Assembly (NCBI GenBank): GCA_020632495.1
Contig: JACKFL010000005.1
Location: 992,001 to 1,056,000, forward strand
Length of the DNA: 64,000 nt
Reading direction: 5' to 3'
Origin: Candidatus Omnitrophota bacterium
GTDB lineage: Bacteria; Omnitrophota; Gorgyraeia; Zapsychrales; Zapsychraceae
A program made the translations under genes and the position numbers. Shown here in pieces: positions 43,595-51,586 of this stretch. The notes under the pieces were generated by a model, which made no database searches, was not told the DNA's origin, and was given only the letters and a program-made list of their open reading frames with translations. Each line of letters starts with the position of its first letter. Position 1 is the stretch's first letter.

Positions 43595-43960
43595 ATGGGA
43601 AAAGAGCTGTCGATTCTGATTGTGGACGACGACGTAAATTTCGCGGAGAGTACACTGGATGTCCTGACCGAATGCGGCTATACCTGCGCGATGGTCCATG
43701 ACGGCGAGGCCGCGGTCAAGAAGCTGACCGAACGTTCTTATGATCTGGTTATTTCGGATATCAAAATGCCGGTTATGAACGGTGGGCGGTTGGTTATCGA
43801 GATCAAGGGCCGGTTCCCGGAGGTCACCGTGTTTCTCATGACGGCCTTTCGCGACGAAGCCCTGTTGCAGGATGCCAAGAAGACCCCGGCGGACAAGATC
43901 CTGTACAAACCGCTGAATTTGCCGCAGCTCATGCAATACATCGAGAATCTTAACAACTGA
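43595..43960 (+). CDS. Single-domain response regulator
   Basis: 121 residues, CheY-like, with IVDDDVNFA, the phospho-acceptor in LVISDIKMPVMNG (D55), MTAF and ILYKPLN. With no output domain, it probably relays phosphate from the preceding kinase to another protein or binds a target directly. AGAAGGAA precedes the ATG. Confidence 0.92.
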   Translation: MGKELSILIVDDDVNFAESTLDVLTECGYTCAMVHDGEAAVKKLTERSYDLVISDIKMPVMNGGRLVIEIKGRFPEVTVFLMTAFRDEALLQDAKKTPADKILYKPLNLPQLMQYIENLNN

Positions 43961-43973
43961 TGAAGGGAGAGCG

Positions 43974-44753
43974 ATGAAGGAAAAAATCCTGATTGTGGAT
44001 GATAACGAAAACGCCCGGACGGTTCTCTCCGATGTCCTGAAGGAATCCGGATATCCGCGGGTGCGCTGCGCCATCGACGGTGTGGACGCGTTCAACCAGC
44101 TGAGGACGTTCACGCCGGACCTGATCATTCTCGATTTGAATATGCCGAATATGGGCGGGATCGAGTTTTATAACAAGATTTGTGAAGACGGCGTCACGCC
44201 CAAATTTCCAGTCTTTGTCATCACCGGCCGCAGTGAGATGGAGCAGCTTTTCAAGCAGTTCGATGTGGTGGGATTTATCGTTAAGCCTTTCGATGTGGCG
44301 AAGCTGTTGGAAGAAATCGACATCGTCATGGAGAAGCGTACGGTGCAGCGGCTGGGCGAGCGGAGTAAAAATCGCGTGCTCGTCATGAACAGCGATCCGC
44401 AGAAATTGGCCGACATTCAACAGGCCTTTACCGCCTACGGCTATGACGTCGTCACGGCCTCTTCCGGGACCGAAGGGATCCGCAAGGCGCTGGAGAACCC
44501 CGTCCATATGACGCTTATCGATCTGGCGTTGGAGGATATCTCCGGTGATATGGTGGCCTTTCGCCTGAACAATATGCATAAAACTCACGGTTTGATGAAT
44601 ATTCTCTATCATTTGTCCGCGGTCGAGTTCCGCACCGGGGTCCATGAGAAATTGGAGCAGAAGACCGGAATCGAGAAGATGATAAACGCGACCACCGCCA
44701 AGGAATTGCTCGAATTGACAAATCAGGTGGTCCGCCGGAAAATGGAACGCTAG
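43974..44753 (+). CDS. Tandem-receiver response regulator
   Basis: 259 residues with two receiver domains. The first is canonical (LIVDDNENA, D54 in IILDLNMPNMGG, Thr in VITGRSE, Lys in FIVKPFD). The second (~133-259) is partly degenerate: the acidic pair is NSD, the acceptor position is D183 in TLIDLALED, and the Lys lies in GIEKMINA. No DNA-binding or enzymatic domain follows. Possibly a scaffold or phosphate sink acting with the kinase and the single receiver upstream. Confidence 0.88.
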   Translation: MKEKILIVDDNENARTVLSDVLKESGYPRVRCAIDGVDAFNQLRTFTPDLIILDLNMPNMGGIEFYNKICEDGVTPKFPVFVITGRSEMEQLFKQFDVVGFIVKPFDVAKLLEEIDIVMEKRTVQRLGERSKNRVLVMNSDPQKLADIQQAFTAYGYDVVTASSGTEGIRKALENPVHMTLIDLALEDISGDMVAFRLNNMHKTHGLMNILYHLSAVEFRTGVHEKLEQKTGIEKMINATTAKELLELTNQVVRRKMER

Positions 44754-44796
44754 TTCGATACGATAAAGTCGCGCCCTTTGCGCGGAAAGGAATGTG

Positions 44797-45420
44797 ATGA
44801 TAAAAACGCTACTCAGTCTTGTGCTGGCGATGACGTTTGCCGCCGCACCGGCGGCGGCCCAGGATATGCCGGGGCTGCAGGTCGGCGACCTCGCGCCGGA
44901 TTTCACGGCGAATGATTTTCGCGGTGAGAGTTTTACTCTGTCGGACCATTTTGCCGAAGGCCCGGTCATCCTGGTCTTTTACCGCGGTGGTTGGTGCCCG
45001 TATTGCAACAAGCATCTTCAGTCCCTGCAGGCGCGGATGCAAGACTTTGAAAAGTTCGGTGCCAGGCTGGTCGCGGTCAGCGTGGACACGGTCGAAAAGG
45101 CTGCCGAACCGGTGAAGGGACATAACCTGACCTTCGATGTCATCAGCAACCCCGAAGGCGATATCATTAAGGCCTACGGCCTGTCGTTCAAGGTCCCGGT
45201 GGAGATCCGGGAAAAATACAAGGAATACGGAATCGATCTGAAGGCGGCCAGCGGCCGGGATGACGGTTTGATCGCCGTCCCCGCCACCTATATAATAGAT
45301 GAAGGCAAAATCATCTTTGCCTATGCCGATGAGGATTACACCAAACGGGCCACGCCGGAACAGATCCTCGCGGCCCTCGATGAGTGGCAGGCCGGACAAC
45401 AGCCGATGCTGTTGCAGTAG
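44797..45420 (+). CDS. Exported peroxiredoxin-like (AhpC/TSA-type) protein
   Basis: 207 residues with a signal peptide (LLSLVLAMTFAAAPAAA). The AhpC/TSA-like thioredoxin fold has VILVFYRGGWCPYCNKH, the CxxC-bearing form found in PRX-like proteins, and AVPATYIIDEGKIIF. It is expected to reduce peroxides or act as a thiol oxidoreductase in the periplasm. GGAAAGG is upstream of the ATG. The next gene follows by 15 bp. Confidence 0.85.
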   Translation: MIKTLLSLVLAMTFAAAPAAAQDMPGLQVGDLAPDFTANDFRGESFTLSDHFAEGPVILVFYRGGWCPYCNKHLQSLQARMQDFEKFGARLVAVSVDTVEKAAEPVKGHNLTFDVISNPEGDIIKAYGLSFKVPVEIREKYKEYGIDLKAASGRDDGLIAVPATYIIDEGKIIFAYADEDYTKRATPEQILAALDEWQAGQQPMLLQ

Positions 45421-45435
45421 CCTGCGGAGAAAACT

Positions 45436-45882
45436 ATGTCACGCCGGAAAATTATCACTATCTCGATTATCTTCGTCGTTGTCTGCGTTTTATGGGCCGT
45501 GTGGTGGCTTTTTACGGCCCCCTCGAACCCGGCGTATCAATTGCGGCATGCGAAGGACATGATCCGCAGGATGGGGACTGTCGATGAGTTAAACGGGGAA
45601 GTCCGCGCGATCATCAGAAAGTACGCGAACGAAATCGATTATCAGCATTACATCAATGAAACCGAACCGTTGTGCAAAAAGCTCTGCGTCCTGGGCAAGA
45701 CGGTCGTGTATTACAAGGAGCACGAAGGTTATCCCGCCAACGTTCAGGTGTATTATCCCAGCCGGCGGGCCTCGGAGCGCATCTATGTGATGGACCCGGA
45801 CTGGACAGGCGCGATGCCCGATCATTGTGACGAGCGCGAGCTGGTGCCGGTCGAAGGCAACATATACTTTTGTCCGGTTTAA
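45436..45882 (+). CDS. Membrane-anchored protein of unknown function
   Basis: 148 residues: one N-terminal membrane helix (IITISIIFVVVCVLWAVWWLF) and a ~120-residue periplasmic domain with four Cys (CKKLCVLG, DHC, FCPV), which may form disulfides. No family is recognised. It ends just before the histidine-phosphatase gene. Confidence 0.7.
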   Translation: MSRRKIITISIIFVVVCVLWAVWWLFTAPSNPAYQLRHAKDMIRRMGTVDELNGEVRAIIRKYANEIDYQHYINETEPLCKKLCVLGKTVVYYKEHEGYPANVQVYYPSRRASERIYVMDPDWTGAMPDHCDERELVPVEGNIYFCPV

Positions 45883-45894
45883 ATCGCCTCCCTT

Positions 45895-46481
45895 ATGATG
45901 CGAATGACCTCCCTACAAGCGGGCCTCTGGTTGACGGTGATATCGTTGTTCACCGCTTTTTGCCGGTTCAGGCCGCGGAACGGCTGACGCCGGAACAGGT
46001 CCGCGACTATTTGGCACAGCCCGGGGTGCACATGCTGATGCGCCACGCCTACGCGCCCGGGACCGGCGACCCCGAGCATCTCGATATTCAAGACTGTTCC
46101 ACCCAGCGCAATCTCAACGATCAGGGACGGTCACAGGCGATGTCGCTGGGCAAAGAACTTCACCGATTCGGAATTCATTTTCACAAGATCTATACCAGCC
46201 AGTGGTGCCGTTGCAAGGAGACCGCTCGGCTATTGAAACACGACGTTCCGCTAGAAGAGCTGACCGACCTGAACAGCATCTGGAATCTCGACCGCGAACA
46301 TGTTGAAGGGCAGACCCGACGGCTGCGTGAATTTATCGCCTCCCGGCCGCCGGGCGTGCCGCTGCTCTTTGTCACCCACCAGGCGAATATCCTGGCCCTC
46401 ACCGAGGTCGGCGTCGCCTCGGGACAGTCGGTATTGATCGAATACACCGACGGCCGCCTGCAAGTGCTCGGCATCTACTGA
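45895..46481 (+). CDS. Exported histidine phosphatase family protein, frameshifted in its signal peptide
   Basis: The body has the phosphohistidine signature LMRHAYAPG and the second His in LLFVTHQAN, with SQWCRCKETA between. The uninterrupted frame has no sensible ATG before MLMRH. In a neighbouring frame, ATGs at 45895/45898/45904 start a signal peptide (MTSLQAGLWLTVISLFTAF) that runs into a T5 tract at 45957-45961. One extra T there would join it to LPVQA-AERLTPEQ, a textbook cleavage site. This is therefore a one-base deletion, a sequencing error, or slippage at a homopolymer. A TTG start at 45870 in the main frame would give a cytoplasmic protein and seems less likely. Confidence 0.7.
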
Positions 46482-46552
46482 GCGCGGGATTGCCAAGCTC
46501 CCCGGAATATGGTATGAACTAGAGACGCCGGCCGAAGGAGCGGCCCACTGCC

Positions 46553-47581
46553 ATGGAACCCATCGAGAAATTTATTGCCCAACCGAGCGCGGCCTATGCG
46601 GTCGATCCGAAATACTTCAAGTATTATGCCGATTTACGTGACGCCCCGCGTACCGGAGATATGATTTACGGCGAGATCGCCCGCGTCAGCGATGATTCTT
46701 ATCTCGAAAACAAATCAGGCCGATTGCATCTCATTCAGGACGGGACCCGGGGGTTGTTCGTCATGGGTAACCGCTACGCGCCGGATTATTTCGAAGGGTA
46801 CGTCCCGTCATCGTATGTGAGGGAGGTGGACCTGCTGGAGCGTTCCGGCGTGGTCGGCCTAGTAAAGACCAAAAATTCGGCACGCAAAGACCCGACCCGG
46901 ATCCGGGTCCTGGGTTATGTCTGCCACAAAGACGGAACGATCGTCAACACCCGCGACCATTCTCTGATCCATCCCCGTCAGTCCGTCAAGAAGGAACCGC
47001 GGGCGCGGATGGTCCTGGTGTGCGGGACCGCGATGAATTCCGGTAAGACCATGGCCGCGGCGGCATGCTGCCGGGTGCTCAGCGCACTGGGTCACAAGGT
47101 CTACGCCGCCAAGATTACCGGTATGGCCAGCCTCAAGGACCTCTTCGCCATGAACGACGCGGGCGCCGAGGAGTGCGCCGACTTCACGCGGTTCGGTCAT
47201 CCCGGCACCTATCTTCTGGAGAAAAGTGATCTGCTGGAAATCTTTGACAAACTCGATCTGCAATACGCCGGCAACTCGCGCGATTACTGGGTGGTGGAGC
47301 TCGCCGACGGTATCATCCAGCGCGAGACCGCCATGCTGCTGGAGTCGCCTGCGGTCCAATCCCGGATCCACCGGCTGGTCTTCTGCGCGGCTGATGCCTT
47401 CGGGGCAATCGGCGGACTGCGCATCCTCAAGGAACATTTCCATCTCGAACCCGACATGATCTCCGGGGTCTGTTCCAGCTCGCCCTTGCACATCCGCGAG
47501 CTGTCGGACTTCACCGATATCCCGGTCTTCAACAGTCTGGAGGCCGACGTTCAGGAGCTCCGCGGTTGTCTCGGCCTGTAA
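46553..47581 (+). CDS. P-loop NTPase-like protein (DUF1611/MobB-like)
   Basis: 342 residues. The N-terminal ~140 residues are a beta-rich domain (YEGYVPSSYVREV-like: FEGYVPSSYVREVDLL). The C-terminal half has a Walker A in CGTAMNSGKTMAAAACC, and WVVELADGIIQRETAM in the Walker B position, in the style of dethiobiotin synthetase, MobB and DUF1611. The substrate is unknown. It has no close functional neighbours; groESL begins ~170 bp downstream with its own promoter. Confidence 0.7.
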   Translation: MEPIEKFIAQPSAAYAVDPKYFKYYADLRDAPRTGDMIYGEIARVSDDSYLENKSGRLHLIQDGTRGLFVMGNRYAPDYFEGYVPSSYVREVDLLERSGVVGLVKTKNSARKDPTRIRVLGYVCHKDGTIVNTRDHSLIHPRQSVKKEPRARMVLVCGTAMNSGKTMAAAACCRVLSALGHKVYAAKITGMASLKDLFAMNDAGAEECADFTRFGHPGTYLLEKSDLLEIFDKLDLQYAGNSRDYWVVELADGIIQRETAMLLESPAVQSRIHRLVFCAADAFGAIGGLRILKEHFHLEPDMISGVCSSSPLHIRELSDFTDIPVFNSLEADVQELRGCLGL

Positions 47582-47723
47582 TCTTGGCTGCTGTTCACCC
47601 GCATCGCTGCAGCAATAATCCGGTTCTTCAGCCGTATCATCACCTGCCATTTTCTAATGCCGCAAAGCGTTTATTACCAATAACTTAATTTGGGTATGCC
47701 CATGCGGGTCCTGATGTTACCCG

Positions 47724-47777
47724 TTGACAAAATCGCATTTTGGTTGTAATTTAGCAGACTAAGAGAAAGAGTGCTAA
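47724..47777 (+). promoter_or_regulatory. groES promoter with CIRCE operator
   Basis: TTGACA (47724) and TAATTT (47747) are 17 bp apart. Overlapping the -10 and start site is TTAGCAGAC-N9-GAGTGCTAA (47751-47777), the CIRCE element bound by HrcA; the right arm is perfect and the left arm has two mismatches. Heat-shock control by HrcA is thus expected, though no hrcA gene is in the window. Confidence 0.85.
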
Positions 47778-47839
47778 GAAATAAGAGGCACGGAAAGCAT
47801 ACCCATTTACAGAACCATCAGTTAAGAAGGAGGAGTTCG

Positions 47840-48133
47840 ATGAAACTGCAACCGTTGGGCGATCGCGTGATCGTCAGACCGTTGAAGGCCGAGGAAATCA
47901 CCAAGGGCGGGATTGTCCTGCCGGACACGGCCAAAGAAAAACCGTATGAAGGCGAGATCATTGCCGCCGGCAAAGGCCGCGTCCGCGATGACGGCAGCGT
48001 GAAGGCGCTGGACGTCAAGGTCGGCGACCGGGTTCTCTACAGCAAGTACGGGGGCAACGAGATCAAGATGCATGATAACGGCGAAGAGGTCCTGATTATG
48101 CATGAAAGCGACATCCTCGCGATCGTCAAATAA
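47840..48133 (+). CDS. groES: GroES co-chaperonin
   Basis: 97 residues, usual length. PLGDRVIVRPLKAEE opens the protein, with the mobile loop ITKGGIVLPDTAKEKP and the C-terminal VLIMHESDILAIV. It caps the GroEL chamber. AAGGAGGAG precedes the ATG. groEL follows after 42 bp. Confidence 0.98.
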   Translation: MKLQPLGDRVIVRPLKAEEITKGGIVLPDTAKEKPYEGEIIAAGKGRVRDDGSVKALDVKVGDRVLYSKYGGNEIKMHDNGEEVLIMHESDILAIVK

Positions 48134-48175
48134 ATTTGGTTTGTCACGACATAAAGACTTGAAAGGAGTCACACA

Positions 48176-49795
48176 ATGGCCAAGCAACTGGAATTCAGCG
48201 ATGAAGCACGGCGTTCGATCCTCGCCGGGGTGGAAAAACTCGCCAAGGCGGTAAAGGTCACTCTCGGACCCAAGGGGCGCAACGTCGTCCTCGACCGGAA
48301 ATTCGGTTCTCCGACGATTACCAAAGACGGCGTATCCGTCGCCAAAGAGATCGAACTTGAAGATCCCTACGAAAACATGGGCGCGCAAATGGTGAAGGAG
48401 GTCGCCGAAAAGACATCCGACAATGCCGGTGACGGCACCACCACCGCGACCGTTCTCGCCGAGGCGATATATAAAGAAGGTTTGAAGAACGTCACTTCCG
48501 GGGCCAACCCGATGGCGCTGAAGCGCGGTATCGATCAGGCCGTGGAAAAGATCGTGGAAGAGATCAAGAAGCTCTCCAAGAAGATCGACAACAAGAATAC
48601 CAAGGAAGTCGAACAGGTCGCCACCATTTCGGCCAACGGCGACGGCTCCGTCGGCAAGATCATCGCCGAGGCCCTGGAATCGGTGGGCAAGGACGGCGTC
48701 ATCACCGTTGAGGAAGGTAAGTCGCTGGCCACCGAACTGAAGGTGGTGGAAGGGATGCAATTCGATCAGGGGTACCTTTCTCCGTATTTCGCGACGGACA
48801 TGCAAAAGATGGAATGTGAACTGGATGATCCTTACATCCTGATTCACGAAAAGAAGATCGGTAACATCAAGGAAATGCTGCCGCTGCTGGAAAAGGTCGC
48901 GCAGAGCGGCCGGCCGCTGGTCATCATCGCCGAAGACGTAGAAGGCGAGGCTTTGGCCACACTCGTCGTCAATAAAATGCGCGGGACGTTCCATTGTGCC
49001 GCGGTCAAGGCGCCGGGTTACGGCGACCGTCGCAAGGCCATGTTGCAGGACATCGCGACCCTCACCGGCGGCAAGGCCGTCACCGAAGATCTCGGCCTGA
49101 AACTCGACGGCATCGGTCTGGAAGACCTCGGCCGCGCCAAGAAGGTCAACATCGACAAAGACAACACCACGATCGTTGAAGGCGCCGGCAAGTCCAAGGA
49201 CATCGAGGCCCGCGTGACCCAGATCAAGAACCAGATTGAAAACACCGACTCCAGCTACGACAGGGAAAAGCTGCAGGAACGCCTGGCCAAATTATCAGGC
49301 GGCGTGGCTGTGGTCAACGTCGGCGCGGCTACGGAAACCGAAATGAAGGAAAAGAAGGCCCGTGTCGAAGACGCGCTGCATGCTACCCGCGCGGCCGTTG
49401 AGGAAGGCATTGTTCCGGGCGGAGGCGTGGCCCTGTTGCGCGCGCTGCCCGCATTGGACAAGCTCAAGCTCAAGGGTGACGAGAAGACCGGTGTCGACAT
49501 CGTCCGCCGTTCACTTGAAGCGCCGGTCCGCCAATTGGCGATCAATGCCGGCCTGGAAGGCTCGGTGATCGTCGAACATCTCAAGGCCCAGGATGTGAAT
49601 ATCGGTTACGACATCAATCAGGACGAGTACGTCGATATGCTCAAGAGCGGCGTTATCGATCCGGCCAAGGTAACCCGCACGGCCCTGCAAAACGCGGCCA
49701 GCATCGCGGGACTGCTGTTGACTACCGAGGCCCTGATCACCGATATCCCCGCCAAAAAGGACGCCGCCGCTGCACCGCAAATGCCGGCTTACTAA
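48176..49795 (+). CDS. groEL: GroEL chaperonin
   Basis: 539 residues. Standard motifs: TLGPKGRNVVLD, DGTTTATVLAEA, and the C-terminal MLKSGVIDPAKVTR. The protein ends AAAPQMPAY instead of the flexible GGM tail of many GroELs. Forms the ATP-driven folding chamber with GroES. AAAGGAG precedes the ATG, and a strong terminator follows. Confidence 0.98.
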   Translation: MAKQLEFSDEARRSILAGVEKLAKAVKVTLGPKGRNVVLDRKFGSPTITKDGVSVAKEIELEDPYENMGAQMVKEVAEKTSDNAGDGTTTATVLAEAIYKEGLKNVTSGANPMALKRGIDQAVEKIVEEIKKLSKKIDNKNTKEVEQVATISANGDGSVGKIIAEALESVGKDGVITVEEGKSLATELKVVEGMQFDQGYLSPYFATDMQKMECELDDPYILIHEKKIGNIKEMLPLLEKVAQSGRPLVIIAEDVEGEALATLVVNKMRGTFHCAAVKAPGYGDRRKAMLQDIATLTGGKAVTEDLGLKLDGIGLEDLGRAKKVNIDKDNTTIVEGAGKSKDIEARVTQIKNQIENTDSSYDREKLQERLAKLSGGVAVVNVGAATETEMKEKKARVEDALHATRAAVEEGIVPGGGVALLRALPALDKLKLKGDEKTGVDIVRRSLEAPVRQLAINAGLEGSVIVEHLKAQDVNIGYDINQDEYVDMLKSGVIDPAKVTRTALQNAASIAGLLLTTEALITDIPAKKDAAAAPQMPAY

Positions 49796-49807
49796 GCAAT
49801 ACAATCG

Positions 49808-49842
49808 CAGGTCCCGGCCCGACGGCCGGGACCTGTTTTTTT
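49808..49842 (+). terminator. Rho-independent terminator after groEL
   Basis: CAGGTCCCGGCC pairs perfectly with GGCCGGGACCTG around a CGAC loop, followed by seven T. Confidence 0.95.
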
Positions 49843-49884
49843 AACCGCTCGGGAAACCCGGCCATCAATCGAAAGGAGGCAATC

Positions 49885-50520
49885 ATGTATCGAAAAATGA
49901 CGAGTACGTTAATCGTAAGCGCACTGATCGCTTCGTTCGCAGCGATGAGCGGCGTATCATTCGCACAACAGCAAAGCGTGGAAGAGCAAACCGTAGAGGA
50001 GTTGCGAGAGCAGCTCGAAATGCTCAAAAACCGCGTCGAGGAACTCGAACAGCAGAATCAACGCCCCCCGCAAGAAGACTCCTGGGACCGTTACAACCAA
50101 CGTCAACAGCAGTGGGACCCGTTTGCCGAGATGGACCGCATGCAGGCCGAGATGAACCGCATGTTCGAGAGCGCCTTCAACAACCGGTCCGGCAGCAACG
50201 GCGGCATGTTCAGCAGTTCGATGGGCTACAACTATAACATCGACATGAAAGAGACTGACGACGGTTACGTGATCACCTTCGATATGCACGGATTGGATCA
50301 GGACAAGATCGATATTCAGGTCAATACGAGCTCTATTACCATCAAAGGACAGCATTCCAATGAAGAAACCGGACAAGGTCCCAACCAGTTCTTCCAGGCG
50401 CAGACCTTCGGTTCCTTTATGCAGACCATCCCGTTGCCGACCGATGCAAACACGGCCAAGATCAAGACTGAAAAGAAAGGAGACAGCCTTGTTATCACCA
50501 TGCCGAAAAAGAGTACTTAG
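49885..50520 (+). CDS. Exported Hsp20-like small heat-shock protein
   Basis: 211 residues. A signal peptide (STLIVSALIASFAAMSGVSFA) is followed by a coiled coil (VEELREQLEMLKNRVEELEQ), a Gln/Arg-rich linker, and an alpha-crystallin domain with YVITFDMHGLDQDKIDIQV and SLVITMPKK. Hsp20 proteins are normally cytoplasmic, so a periplasmic version fused to a coiled coil is unusual. AAAGGAGG precedes the ATG. The gene for a DegP-like protease starts inside its 3' end, which suggests periplasmic holdase and protease work together. Confidence 0.88.
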   Translation: MYRKMTSTLIVSALIASFAAMSGVSFAQQQSVEEQTVEELREQLEMLKNRVEELEQQNQRPPQEDSWDRYNQRQQQWDPFAEMDRMQAEMNRMFESAFNNRSGSNGGMFSSSMGYNYNIDMKETDDGYVITFDMHGLDQDKIDIQVNTSSITIKGQHSNEETGQGPNQFFQAQTFGSFMQTIPLPTDANTAKIKTEKKGDSLVITMPKKST

Positions 50521-51550
50521 CGCGGTGATCATGACAGGGTTGTTGTTTTATGGCGGACCGTCCGCCGCAGCGGACTTGCAACCCGACGAGCTGGCGACCA
50601 TCGCGGTCTTCGAGCGGATCTCACCGTCGGTCGTTTCGATCAAGAACGCGTCTTTGCAGTGGGATTGGTTCTCGGCCAATATTTACGAGATTCCGCAGGG
50701 CGCCGGGTCCGGATTCATCTGGGATGAAGAAGGCCATATCGTCACCAATTTTCACGTTATTTTCCGCGCCGACCGGATCCACGTGACCTTGTCCGATCAA
50801 AAGACCTATGACGCCAAGGTGGTCGGCATCGCCCCGAACCACGATCTGGCGGTCTTGCAAGTGGACGCGCCCAAGGAGTTGTTGAAGCCCATACCCGTGG
50901 GCAGCTCCCGCGATTTAAAGGTGGGGCAGCGCGCGCTTTCCATCGGAAACCCGTTCGGGCTGGACTATTCGCTCAGCACGGGGGTGGTCAGCGCGCTGGG
51001 GCGCACCATGCGCTCGATCGGCGGCCGGCAGATTTATGACGTCATTCAGACCGACGCGGCCATCAATCCCGGCAACTCCGGCGGGCCGTTGCTGGATTCG
51101 TCCGGAGACCTGATCGGGGTCGCCACCATGATCTATAGCCCGTCCGGGGCATCGGCCGGAGTGGGGTTCGCGATACCCGTCAACACGGTTAAACGTGTAG
51201 TCCCGCAACTCATTGAGTACGGTAAAGTGAAACGCGCCGGTCTGGGCGTGGTCCTTGTGCCCGACGTGTACATGAAACGGCTGGGACTGACAGGCGCGAT
51301 GATCCTCGAGGTGCAGCCCGGCGGCGCGGCCGCGCGCGCGGGACTGCGGCCCACCACCCGCAACCGTTACGGGGACGTGGCCTACGGCGATGTGATCGTT
51401 TCCGTCGACAACGAACCGGTCGGGTCCAATGAGGACCTGGTGGGATACGTTGAGAAGAACAAGGCCGTCGGTGACGAGGTGAATGTCCGTTTTATGCGCC
51501 AGAATAAAGAGTTCGGCACGACCGTGACCCTGCAGGAACTGGGCCGTTAG
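50489..51550 (+). CDS. DegP/HtrA-like periplasmic serine protease
   Basis: 353 residues. The TTG start gives MLSPCRKRVLSAVIMTGLLF, a good signal peptide cut after PSAAA, and is preceded by AAAGGAGA; no ATG fits as well. The trypsin-like triad is H89 (TNFHV), D119 (NHDLAV) and S197 (GNSGGPLL). One PDZ domain follows (~235-345), whereas DegP has two, so DegS/HhoA-type architecture applies. The 32 bp overlap with the hsp20 gene, with the ribosome site inside that gene, implies translational coupling. Confidence 0.92.
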   Translation: MLSPCRKRVLSAVIMTGLLFYGGPSAAADLQPDELATIAVFERISPSVVSIKNASLQWDWFSANIYEIPQGAGSGFIWDEEGHIVTNFHVIFRADRIHVTLSDQKTYDAKVVGIAPNHDLAVLQVDAPKELLKPIPVGSSRDLKVGQRALSIGNPFGLDYSLSTGVVSALGRTMRSIGGRQIYDVIQTDAAINPGNSGGPLLDSSGDLIGVATMIYSPSGASAGVGFAIPVNTVKRVVPQLIEYGKVKRAGLGVVLVPDVYMKRLGLTGAMILEVQPGGAAARAGLRPTTRNRYGDVAYGDVIVSVDNEPVGSNEDLVGYVEKNKAVGDEVNVRFMRQNKEFGTTVTLQELGR

Positions 51551-51586
51551 CCGCAACGCGAGTGAACACGAAAGGAAAACCGAATC

